Shown: positions 39,981-46,891 of the stretch, piece by piece
How positions within the stretch are numbered: the first letter of the stretch is position 1
Layout of the letters: every line of letters starts with the position of its first letter
Source: an uncultured Collinsella sp.
Lineage (GTDB): Bacteria; Actinomycetota; Coriobacteriia; Coriobacteriales; Coriobacteriaceae
NCBI GenBank assembly: GCA_902490445.1
Contig: CABUDZ010000004.1
Span: 1-52,115 of the forward strand
Reading direction: 5' to 3'
DNA: 52,115 bases
Notes under the pieces: generated by a model
The model's database searches: none
The model's input: only the letters and a program-made list of their open reading frames with translations
What the model was told of the DNA's origin: nothing
Position numbers and translations under genes: made by a program

Positions 39981-40727
39981 CTAGAACAGGAAGCCGATGG
40001 CGATAAGGGCGATGCTGACGATAAGTACGGCGATATCCAGGCTTTTGATGGGGTAGCGCTTATACGAACTCGCACGCGTGCGCAGGTAGAAGCCGCGCTG
40101 CTCGGCAGCAAGTGCGGTGGCATCGGTCTTGCCCACACTCGAAATAAGCAGTGGCACGCACAGCGGCAGCATGAGTTTGAGTTTCTTGACGGGATTCTTA
40201 GTGTCGTATTCGACGCCGCGTGCAGTCTGCGCCTCCATGATGGCGTTCATTTCCTGGCCAAATACCGGCACAAAGCGCAGTGCCGTGGTAAAGGTGAAGG
40301 CATAGCGATATGGCACGTGCAGCACCTCGACGCAGGCGTTGGCGAGGTCGTTGAGCTTGGTCACCATAAGCATGAGGATGAGTGGCAGCGCCACGCCCAA
40401 CAGGCGTAGGCAGGCCTTCGATCCGGTAATGAGGCCCGTGTCGGTGATAAAGCCCCACACCACGTTGCCGTCGCGCATAAAGGCCAGCTGAAGCACCAGC
40501 ATGATAAGCGCGAGCGGAATCAGCAGCTTGAGTAGTGAGAGCAGACGGTCGACGACGCCGGCGTAGGCGCCCAGTGCAAGGGTGAGCGCCAAAAAGCCCA
40601 ACAGCGCCACGTAGGTATCGGACAGGAAGATGCCGATGATGATGGCGGCGGCGAGGCCCAGTTTGACGACCGGGTTCAAGCGGTGCAGCAGTGTATCGCC
40701 CGGCATATAGTCGATGACGTTAACCAC
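39981..40727 (-). CDS. ecfT: ECF transporter T component
   Basis: A 248-residue integral membrane EcfT: DTLLHRLNPVVKLGLAAAII at the start, six or so hydrophobic segments, and the coupling-helix region ALRFVPVFGQEMNAIMEAQT with ARGVEYDT, which carries the Ala-Arg-Gly signature that docks on the ATPases. It starts at GTG 40727 within the last codons of the ATPase gene, so the two are translated together. It forms the membrane scaffold of the transporter whose substrate unit is at 42683-43255. Confidence 0.9.
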   Translation of the reverse strand: MVNVIDYMPGDTLLHRLNPVVKLGLAAAIIIGIFLSDTYVALLGFLALTLALGAYAGVVDRLLSLLKLLIPLALIMLVLQLAFMRDGNVVWGFITDTGLITGSKACLRLLGVALPLILMLMVTKLNDLANACVEVLHVPYRYAFTFTTALRFVPVFGQEMNAIMEAQTARGVEYDTKNPVKKLKLMLPLCVPLLISSVGKTDATALAAEQRGFYLRTRASSYKRYPIKSLDIAVLIVSIALIAIGFLF

Positions 40728-42471
40728 GGTGGACCATCTCCTCGGTAATGCGAACGATATCGGTGACCTCGCTCACCTGTGCAAAGGCGGGAGAGACGGA
40801 GGATGCCAGGCGACGAGAAAGCTCTATGACCTGAGGTGGCTCAACGTAGGCTTGCTGCATGAGCTCGCAGTTCGAGAACAGCTCGTGCGTGCGGCCGCGC
40901 TCGAGGATGCGGCCGTCGGCCATCACCACGATGCGCTCGGCAAAGTCGGATACGACTTCCATGTCGTGGCAGACCATGATGACGGCGCAGCCGCGCTCGG
41001 CCATGGTGCGCACGGTTTCCATGACGGTCATGCACTCACGGTAGTCAAGGCCGCTCGTGGGCTCGTCGAGCACCACGATTTTGGGCTCTACGACCACGAC
41101 GGAGGCGAGTGCCACCATCTGGCGCTGACCGCGCGAGAGCGAGAAGGGCGCCTCGTCGGCCGGCAAGCCAAAGCGGTCGATGACGAGCTGGGCGCGACGC
41201 AGCGCCTCGGCACGGTCGATGCCGGCAAGCTCCAGGCCAAAGGCGACCTCGTCGAGCACAGTGTCCTTGCAGATCTGGCGGTCGGGGTTTTGGAAGAGGG
41301 TTGCGACTTCGCGGGCGATGCGGCTCGTGGGAACGGCTGCGGTATCCAGTCCCGTGACACGCACGCTGCCCGAGGCGGGCTTAAGCAGGCCTGTGAGCAG
41401 CTTGGTGAGCGTGGTCTTGCCGGCGCCGTTTTGGCCGACGATGCCCACGAGCTCGCCGGGATAGAGGGTCAGATTGAGGTCGTGGACGGCGGCGCCGCCA
41501 TTGGGATAGGCAAACTCAACGTGATCGAAGGTGAGCACGGGCTCGGCGTCCTTGGCATGAGGGCGCAACGACGGTGCGTGCGGTGAGCCGGCGGGTGCCT
41601 GAATGCCACTGCTTGCGTGTGCGGGGTCGACGATGCCCGAAATCAGGCGCTCGGCCTCATCAACATCCAAACAGGGAGTGCCGCTGGCCAGGCCATCGAC
41701 CTCGAGGCTGTTGAAAATGCGCGTGACACGCGGGCAATCGACGCCGATGGCGCGGAGCTCATCGGCGTGTGCGAAGACCTCGTGCGGCTCGCCCTGTAGC
41801 GCGATTTCGCCATGATTGAGCACGAGCACGCGGTTGCAATACTCCGAAAGCAGGGCGACTTTTTGCTCAACGACGACGATGGTAATGCCGAGTGCGCGGT
41901 TGGCCTCACGCAGGGTCTCGAAGACCAGCGTGGAGCTGGCGGGGTCGAGCGCCGCGGTGGGTTCGTCGAGCACGAGCACGCGCGGACGCATGGCGAGGAT
42001 GGCGGCGATGGCAACCTTTTGCTTTTGGCCGCCCGAAAGCGTGGCGATCTCGCGGTCGCGCAGGTCGCTGATGCCGACGGTCTCGAGCGTCTCGCTCACA
42101 CGTTGCTCGATCTGGTCGTGGGGAACGCCAAAGTTCTCCAGGCCAAAAAGCATCTCGTCCTCGACGACCGAGGCGACCATTTGCGTGTCGATGTCCTGCA
42201 GCACGCTGCCGACGATCTGCGACACATCGGTGAGCGTAACTTCACAGGTGTCGTTGCCGTCGACAGTGACGGAGCCAAAGAACGTGCCGGTGTAATGGTG
42301 GGGTACGGCTCCCGACAGACAGGCGGCAAGTGTAGACTTGCCGGCGCCCGAAGGACCGATAATGCCGATAAAATCTCCTTTGTTCACGCCGAGCGAGATA
42401 TGCTTAAGTGCCTGCTCGGTCTGCGTGCCATAGGAGAACGAGATATCGTCGACGTTGATGATCGTTTCCAT
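40720..42471 (-). CDS. ECF transporter ATPase, fused A and A' units
   Basis: A 583-residue protein with two complete ABC domains in one chain. Domain 1: GPSGAGKSTLAACLSGAVP, LSGGQKQKVAIAAI, LDEPTAALDPASS. Domain 2 from residue 320: GQNGAGKTTLTKLLTGLLK, SLSRGQRQMVALASV (signature with Arg in place of Gly), VLDEPTSGLDYRE. A linker of about 50 residues rich in Ala, Pro and Ser joins them. Fused EcfA/A' proteins are known in Actinobacteria. GAAAGG precedes ATG 42471. It energises uptake together with EcfT and the S component. Confidence 0.92.
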   Translation of the reverse strand: METIINVDDISFSYGTQTEQALKHISLGVNKGDFIGIIGPSGAGKSTLAACLSGAVPHHYTGTFFGSVTVDGNDTCEVTLTDVSQIVGSVLQDIDTQMVASVVEDEMLFGLENFGVPHDQIEQRVSETLETVGISDLRDREIATLSGGQKQKVAIAAILAMRPRVLVLDEPTAALDPASSTLVFETLREANRALGITIVVVEQKVALLSEYCNRVLVLNHGEIALQGEPHEVFAHADELRAIGVDCPRVTRIFNSLEVDGLASGTPCLDVDEAERLISGIVDPAHASSGIQAPAGSPHAPSLRPHAKDAEPVLTFDHVEFAYPNGGAAVHDLNLTLYPGELVGIVGQNGAGKTTLTKLLTGLLKPASGSVRVTGLDTAAVPTSRIAREVATLFQNPDRQICKDTVLDEVAFGLELAGIDRAEALRRAQLVIDRFGLPADEAPFSLSRGQRQMVALASVVVVEPKIVVLDEPTSGLDYRECMTVMETVRTMAERGCAVIMVCHDMEVVSDFAERIVVMADGRILERGRTHELFSNCELMQQAYVEPPQVIELSRRLASSVSPAFAQVSEVTDIVRITEEMVHRG

Positions 42472-42489
42472 GGATACCTTTCAGAGTCA

Positions 42490-42533
42490 TTGGGGACGTT
42501 CTTACATGACTAGTCGTTTAAGAACGTCCCCAA
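42490..42533. repeat. Perfect 15-bp inverted repeat between the S and A genes
   Basis: TTGGGGACGTTCTTA (42490-42504) and TAAGAACGTCCCCAA (42519-42533) form a strong hairpin 19 bases upstream of the ATPase start. In a minus-strand transcript it could lower or stabilise the downstream part. The GGGGAC end recalls the other intergenic hairpins. Confidence 0.7.
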
Positions 42534-42576
42534 GAGCTAGTTGTCTGGGACAGTCTTTGGTGGTGGAGCACGGAGG

Positions 42577-42676
42577 CGGCTTTACGAGGGGCCCAGGATG
42601 GCGCGAAAGAGGAGCGAAGCGTACTTGGGTACGCGAGCGACGAATGAACGCCAAGATGGGGTGGCTCGTAAAGCCG
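42577..42676. ncRNA. Structured hairpin element, copy B
   Basis: A 100-base element with outer arms CGGCTTTACGAG/CTCGTAAAGCCG, a middle helix TGGCG/CGCCA, and an inner helix GCGTAC/GTACGC. The loops GCGAAAGAGGAGCGAA and GAGCGACGAATGAA correspond to GTGAAAGAGGAGG and CCGACGACTGAA of copy A at 25345-25442. In the middle helix A-T of copy A is replaced by G-C here, and outer and inner helices differ fully while still pairing, which is covariation. It lies six bases after the stop codon of the S component gene. Confidence 0.6.
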
Positions 42677-42682
42677 AGCGGG

Positions 42683-43255
42683 TTAGTTGAGCCTAAGGGA
42701 CTTCTGGATGGGCAGGTAGAGGGCGCCGACCAGGATGGCGTTAAAGACGGCGGTCATGGCGACGACGGGCAACATGGCTGCGGCGAGCTCGCTCACCACG
42801 CCGAGCATGGCCATCTTGATGACCATGAAGATGACGCCCGAGACAAAGGTGGTCACGAACGTTGCGACGATGGCGACGGCAGGCTTAACCTGGCCGCCCT
42901 TGGCGGCGGCGTTGACGATGAGGGCCATGAGCATGGCGGCGATGCCCTCGGCGGCAAAATCGACAAACGGCGAGGCGGTGGTGATCTGGATCACGGCGGC
43001 CGAGATAAGGCCGATGACGAGCGCCTGACCAATGTTGGGGCGAACGACCAGGATGGTGAGGCAGAAGGCCGAGATGATGAACTCGGGGCTAATCATGCCG
43101 CCCGAGATGCCCGAGATGGCCTTGCCGACGGTGAAGTTGAGAATGAAGCCGGCGGCAAGGAGGATGGCGAGCAGGACAAGGGCACGGATATCGAGCTTAC
43201 CGCGGTCGGCGGTCTGGACGGTGCGGGGCTGGGCGGTGGTGGTGTTCTGAGACAT
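42683..43255 (-). CDS. ECF transporter S component, predicted tryptophan-specific
   Basis: A 190-residue membrane protein with about six helices (LVLLAILLAAGFILNFTVGK, FIISAFCLTILVVR, ALVIGLISAAVIQI, VAIVATFVTTFVSGVIFMVI, LPVVAMTAVFNAILVGALYL). The ATG at 43255 has GAAAGGA upstream. It is the substrate-binding S unit of the ECF transporter. Its leader encodes a Trp-Trp-Trp peptide and a terminator (43335-43470), so the operon is switched by tryptophan availability. The substrate is therefore most likely tryptophan or a precursor such as indole-containing compounds. Sequence alone does not show the binding site. Riboflavin or another vitamin would be the default annotation. Confidence 0.8.
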   Translation of the reverse strand: MSQNTTTAQPRTVQTADRGKLDIRALVLLAILLAAGFILNFTVGKAISGISGGMISPEFIISAFCLTILVVRPNIGQALVIGLISAAVIQITTASPFVDFAAEGIAAMLMALIVNAAAKGGQVKPAVAIVATFVTTFVSGVIFMVIKMAMLGVVSELAAAMLPVVAMTAVFNAILVGALYLPIQKSLRLN

Positions 43256-43302
43256 GGTGAAAATCCTTTCGGAGGGGAAGTGCAAGAGAAGAAAGCGGAG
43301 GC

Positions 43303-43432
43303 GCGTGATGCGAATGCGATCGGGCTCGAGATGGAAAAAGGCCCCCGGTCGAAACCGGAGGCCTTCCAATCACCTAGAGCGCAAAAACAGGCGTGAGGGA
43401 CTCACTGTCGACCGATCGTATTCGCATCACGC
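43303..43432 (-). repeat. Long inverted repeat bracketing the trp-type terminator
   Basis: Minus-strand GCGTGATGCGAAT.CGATCGG (43432-43412), part of the leader peptide just after its Trp codons, is complementary (20 of 21) to the segment 43323-43303 downstream of the terminator. The arms could form a long helix enclosing the terminator in read-through transcripts. Confidence 0.7.
43335..43363 (-). terminator. Attenuator terminator of the ECF (trp-type) operon
   Basis: GGCCTCCGGT (43363-43354) and ACCGGGGGCC (43349-43340) form a 10-bp stem closed by TTCG and followed by T5 on the minus strand. CGGTCGA in the leader (43413-43407) can pair with TCGACCG in the terminator and would then prevent it from forming. 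This is the switch expected for Trp-codon attenuation. Confidence 0.85.
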
Positions 43433-43470
43433 CACCACCAGTTGTTGAGAGACGTCATCGTGTTCTTCAT
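43402..43470 (-). CDS. Trp-type leader peptide, 22 residues with three consecutive Trp codons
   Basis: ATG 43470 has a strong AAAGGAG eight bases upstream. The peptide is MKNTMTSLNNWWWRDANTIG followed by RQ, ending at TGA 43402. Three consecutive TGG codons are the hallmark of leader peptides that sense charged tRNA-Trp: ribosome stalling at these codons alters folding of the RNA downstream. A terminator hairpin lies 38 bases after its stop codon and the S-component gene starts 147 bases after it. The peptide itself probably has no further function. Confidence 0.92.
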   Translation of the reverse strand: MKNTMTSLNNWWWRDANTIGRQ

Positions 43471-43528
43471 GTTGGTGGCTCCTTTCGTGATGCCGTGGCG
43501 CGGTCGCACCTAGTTGCTGTTGCGCTGC

Positions 43529-43554
43529 ACTATAGCACAGCGATATATGTGCAG
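43529..43554 (-). promoter_or_regulatory. Promoter candidate with overlapping inverted repeat
   Basis: On the minus strand a TATAGT -10-like element lies at 43534-43529, about 60 bases before the leader peptide. It falls in an imperfect inverted repeat (TGCACTATA against TATATGTGCA) that may be an operator. No strong -35 is seen. An AT-only hairpin (43557-43577) stands just upstream. Confidence 0.4.
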
Positions 43555-43611
43555 GGAAATCTTTTTTGAAAAGATTTCAGCGGCGTTTCCCGCCGGTCAG
43601 ATGACGGGCTA

Positions 43612-43645
43612 GGAGGGCAAGGCCGCTCACGCTGTCTCGCCCTCC
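43612..43645. terminator. Hairpin after the dipeptidase gene
   Basis: GGAGGGC and GCCCTCC pair around a 20-base GC-rich loop, 18 bases after the minus-strand stop. There is no T run on that strand, so termination is uncertain; the AT hairpin at 43557-43577 may help. Confidence 0.45.
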
Positions 43646-43662
43646 TTTAGAACGTGAGGGTC

Positions 43663-45465
43663 TTAGGCCTTCTTGCGACGATAGAGCACGAAGCCGCAGA
43701 CACCGATGATGACGACGGCACCAACAGCCATGGCGGCCATGTTGTTGCCCTCTGACTTCTCCTCGGTTGCCTCTTCCTTAACCTCGGGCTCGGCAACGTC
43801 CTCATCGGAGAGGGCCTCGTCGGCGTAGGTGATGGACTCGACCAGGCAGTCGTTGTCGGCATCGTAGTCACTCGGGACGAACTTCTCGGAGAAGTCGCCC
43901 TTCTTGAGGTAATCGCGCATCTCCTCGAGCATGGCCTTGCACTTGACGTAGGTGTTCTTGGTCGCGGCCTTGCCAGCCTTGTTGGCCAGGGCGGTGCGGG
44001 CCTCGGTGCCCTCGGCAGCCTGCATGGCCTCGTCGACGGTCAGGTTCTGCTCGATGAGCTCCTTCTGCAGAGCGTCGAGATAGGCGCGGACGCCGGTGGC
44101 GCAGTTGTCGCGGTTCTCCTCGGCGAGCGTGTTGATGTCCATGAGGACGTAATTGATGGAGTTCTTGGGCTCCTCGTTGTTCACGACGTCTTCCTCTTCA
44201 CAGTGATCGAAGGAGACATCCTGATCGCTGAAGTAGGGGCTGACCTCGGTGAGCAGTGCGGAGTAGAAGGGAATAGCGACGGAGAGCTCGGCGTTGGAGA
44301 GCATCTCCCACTGGATGGTCGCGATCTCGGGGTCCATGCCCTGACGGATCTGGAAGGTGTGGATCTCGGTGTTGCGGTTGGAGCCGATGGCATAGGCACC
44401 GTCGGTGTTGGCGTTGAGTCCGGCGACATTCTCGCCACGAGTGGCAAAGCTGCGGATCATCTCAAAGGTGTTCCAGTCGGACTTGCCGGGCTGGAAGAAC
44501 AGCGGCTGCATCTCGTGGACCAGGGCGCCGGTCGTGGCACGAGCATCTTCGCGCTCGTCCTTAACGATCTCGTAGTCGGTGCCCTCGGCAAGCGGAGCCA
44601 TGAAATAATCGCGGCCCTGGATATAGCGAGACCAAGAATGCATGGCCTTATCGCTAATTTCCTCACCGTAGGTCTGGGCAACGTCGAACTGGCCGTCCTC
44701 GAAGTACTTGGCAAAGCCCTTTTCTTCGGGCATGGTCTGAATGTCCTTGGAGTGGAGGCAGTTCTCGGTGTCGTCGAGGTTGACCTTGTAGTTAAGGTTG
44801 CCGATGTTGGGGTTGACCGAGGCGATGTCGTCGGTGAGCTTCATGGCAATCCACTGATGGCCAGAAAGTCCGGCGAACAGCCAGGTCTCGTTGTTGTCGG
44901 CGATGATGACCTGGTCGTTGGTGCAGATGCCCTGCTCGTCGACCAGGCTACCGAGGAGCTCGACGCCCTCGCGGGCCGTGGCACTCTCGCCCAGGATGAC
45001 GCTGGCGTAATTGTACTCACCGATGCCGGTCTCCTCGGTAATGGGGTCGGCCTCCTCAGCCTTCTCGTTGTAGGAGGTGCTCAGCGTGGCAGAGCAGGAG
45101 ACGCCCTTCTCGTTGATGCCAGCCTCGGAATAAGCGTCATAGCGATCTTCCCACTGAGAGGGGTTGTCGCGAACGAAGGTGTAGCGGTAGGTCGCGCCCT
45201 TGGACTTGTACTCAAAGCCGGATTCGAGCGAGCTATATTCGCTGCCGTCCTTGTGCGCAGGCTCAATGCCAAAGTGCTTGATATAGCGTGGGCTAAAGTC
45301 TTCTGCGCGGCCGTAGTACGTGTTGCCGTCCGCCGTGAGTTTGCTGCCCATGTAGATCTGGGTGCAAGCGAGCGCCGAGGTCGGCATGGCCATAATGGCC
45401 GCAGCTCCGAATGCGAGGCCGCAGCCAAGCTTCTTGAGCGTGTTGACGGGATGAGTAAACCTCAT
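43663..45465 (-). CDS. Secreted, membrane-anchored C69-family dipeptidase
   Basis: A 600-residue Ntn-hydrolase of the peptidase C69 (PepD-like) family. A signal peptide (LGCGLAFGAAAIMAMPTSAL) ends right before CTQIYMGSKLTADGNTYYGR, so that removal exposes the catalytic N-terminal Cys. The core shows TFVRDNPSQWEDR, AGINEKGVSCSATLS and GEYNYASVILGESATAREGV. The C terminus has an acidic linker, one membrane helix (MAAMAVGAVVIIGVCGFVLY) and RRKK, which anchors it to the outer face. It probably releases amino acids from dipeptides outside the cell. GGAGGG precedes ATG 45465. Confidence 0.9.
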   Translation of the reverse strand: MRFTHPVNTLKKLGCGLAFGAAAIMAMPTSALACTQIYMGSKLTADGNTYYGRAEDFSPRYIKHFGIEPAHKDGSEYSSLESGFEYKSKGATYRYTFVRDNPSQWEDRYDAYSEAGINEKGVSCSATLSTSYNEKAEEADPITEETGIGEYNYASVILGESATAREGVELLGSLVDEQGICTNDQVIIADNNETWLFAGLSGHQWIAMKLTDDIASVNPNIGNLNYKVNLDDTENCLHSKDIQTMPEEKGFAKYFEDGQFDVAQTYGEEISDKAMHSWSRYIQGRDYFMAPLAEGTDYEIVKDEREDARATTGALVHEMQPLFFQPGKSDWNTFEMIRSFATRGENVAGLNANTDGAYAIGSNRNTEIHTFQIRQGMDPEIATIQWEMLSNAELSVAIPFYSALLTEVSPYFSDQDVSFDHCEEEDVVNNEEPKNSINYVLMDINTLAEENRDNCATGVRAYLDALQKELIEQNLTVDEAMQAAEGTEARTALANKAGKAATKNTYVKCKAMLEEMRDYLKKGDFSEKFVPSDYDADNDCLVESITYADEALSDEDVAEPEVKEEATEEKSEGNNMAAMAVGAVVIIGVCGFVLYRRKKA

Positions 45466-45549
45466 AATCCCTCCCAACTGTTGAGACCCCGCAAAGCTAT
45501 GTGGAATCTCAGCTAATAAATACATCTATTAGCCTATAGGAAGTCTAAA

Positions 45550-45622
45550 GAGTATTCATCTATTTCGATGAAATACTCGATGAGCGTCCTAAAATATGCG
45601 ATGAACGGATAAGAATACTCAT
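45550..45622 (-). promoter_or_regulatory. Three GAATACTCAT-like boxes upstream of the dipeptidase gene
   Basis: GAGTATTCAT (45550), GAAATACTCGATG (45570) and GAATACTCAT (45613) are related; the first two form an inverted repeat. They lie 85 to 157 bases before the dipeptidase start in an AT-rich 308-base gap and may bind a regulator. A further pair of direct repeats around AATAAAG.CACC.TGCA (45642 and 45670) follows, with no other gene visible. Confidence 0.35.
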
Positions 45623-45695
45623 TATGTAGCTTTACTTAAATAAAGGCACCCTGCAATTACTCTACCTGAATAAAGCACCTTGCACGGGGCGCAAA

Positions 45696-45738
45696 GAAAA
45701 ATCCCCCGCTGTTTGGCAAATGCATAAACAACGGGGGA
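45696..45738 (-). terminator. Terminator of the lipid kinase and small peptide unit
   Basis: TCCCCCG.TGTTT and AAACA.CGGGGGA form the stem, and the minus strand continues into TTTTTC. It ends the unit of the kinase (45876-46793) and the 30-residue peptide. Confidence 0.85.
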
Positions 45739-45773
45739 GACGATGATTGGATGAATATCATACCAATGTGGAA

Positions 45774-45866
45774 TTACTTCTTCCGGCGGTGGATAACGTT
45801 AATCGCATAGCCGATGAGCATGGCCAAAACGATGACGATAAAGCCGAGCAGGGGATTGTCGTTCAT
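45774..45866 (-). CDS. 30-residue single-helix membrane peptide
   Basis: A short gene with an excellent ribosome site (AGGAGG five bases before ATG 45866), nine bases after the stop of the lipid kinase gene and followed by a strong terminator. The product is MNDNPLLGFIVIVLAMLIGY followed by AINVIHRRKK: one membrane helix with a basic cytoplasmic end. Its tight position suggests that it works with, or on the transcript of, the DagK-like kinase. No known family is recognised. Confidence 0.7.
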   Translation of the reverse strand: MNDNPLLGFIVIVLAMLIGYAINVIHRRKK

Positions 45867-45875
45867 GGGGTCCTC

Positions 45876-46793
45876 CTATTTTCCGAGTGGGGAGAATTCG
45901 TCGACGATGAGGTCGAGGCATTGCGGAAGTGCGCGGGCTCCAAAGACGCCCGAGTTGCTGGAGATGATTTCGCCATCGAACTGCATGCCCAGCGACGGGG
46001 TGCAGGTGATCTTGGCTTCTTTGGTCTGGATGATCTTAAACTGCGGACGGCCGAGCACCTTGCCGGCGGGGTCGAGCGCGGCGGTGATCACGGTCGGGAG
46101 CAGCTGCACGGTTTTTACGGGCTCGATGACCGCGATGTCGACCATGCCGTCGTTCATGCGACAGTCGGGGAACAGGTTGATGTCGTTTTGGATGACCGAG
46201 GTGTTGCCGGCCATGCAGCAGATGCCATCGAGCTCCTCGACAATGCCGTCATGTTCAATCGTAAAGTGCGCCACCGTGGGGTTGGGCGTAGCGAGCGCGG
46301 ATAGGAAGTAGGCGATCTCGCCGATGTCGTTTTTGGTGGGGGCGGCCTTCATCATGATCTCGGCGTCGTAGCCCGAGCCGGCGATGATGATGAAGCCGTG
46401 GCGCTTTTCGTTGCCGTTCTCGTCGAGCCAAAAGAGCTCACCCATATCCGCCTTGACGGTACGGCCGACGCGGCAGGCCTTGGCGAGCGCCGCGGCCTCG
46501 GGGGCATTGCCAATGTTGTTAAAGAACAGGCAAGCCGTGCCGGAGGGGAAGACGAGCGTGGGGACGCCGCATCCGCGCATTTGGTCGAGCACGTTGGAGA
46601 CGGTGCCGTCGCCGCCCGAAATCACCACGCGATCAAACTCGCGCACGTCTGCCACGGCGTCCTCGGGTTCCATGCCATCGCCGATAAAACGCATCACGAC
46701 CTCGTCGCCGCCCTGCGCGAGGGCGTGCGTGAACGCGTAGATTTCATCTGAGCTGGGGCCCGATGCCGGGTTGTGGATGATAAGGCAGCGCAT
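45876..46793 (-). CDS. DagK/YegS-type lipid kinase
   Basis: A 305-residue diacylglycerol/lipid kinase-like protein. LIIHNPASGP is the first strand, VVISGGDGTVSNVLDQM carries the catalytic GGDGT, LVFPSGTACLFFNNIGN is the substrate/nucleotide loop (PxGTxNxFA in canonical members), and the C-terminal beta sandwich ends with GMQFDGEIISSN (catalytic Asp-Gly-Glu). It phosphorylates a membrane lipid such as diacylglycerol or undecaprenol. It lies with a 30-residue membrane peptide in one unit. Confidence 0.85.
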   Translation of the reverse strand: MRCLIIHNPASGPSSDEIYAFTHALAQGGDEVVMRFIGDGMEPEDAVADVREFDRVVISGGDGTVSNVLDQMRGCGVPTLVFPSGTACLFFNNIGNAPEAAALAKACRVGRTVKADMGELFWLDENGNEKRHGFIIIAGSGYDAEIMMKAAPTKNDIGEIAYFLSALATPNPTVAHFTIEHDGIVEELDGICCMAGNTSVIQNDINLFPDCRMNDGMVDIAVIEPVKTVQLLPTVITAALDPAGKVLGRPQFKIIQTKEAKITCTPSLGMQFDGEIISSNSGVFGARALPQCLDLIVDEFSPLGK

Positions 46794-46891
46794 ACTTACG
46801 TTCCCGTTCTGTGACTAACCGAGTATAGTTGTAGGGCAATGCCGATATCCTACCCGTGTTTTTCGGGCCTAACCTTATTCGATGGGTTGAT

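Noticed and set aside
42683..43255. The S component could be labelled as a riboflavin transporter by default.
   Set aside because: No FMN riboswitch is visible; instead the leader carries Trp codons and an attenuator, so a vitamin label would contradict the local evidence.
42455..43396. A 313-codon plus-strand frame rich in Gly, Asp and His.
   Set aside because: It is antisense to the S component and passes through the hairpin element and the Trp attenuator; the composition is typical of a shadow frame.
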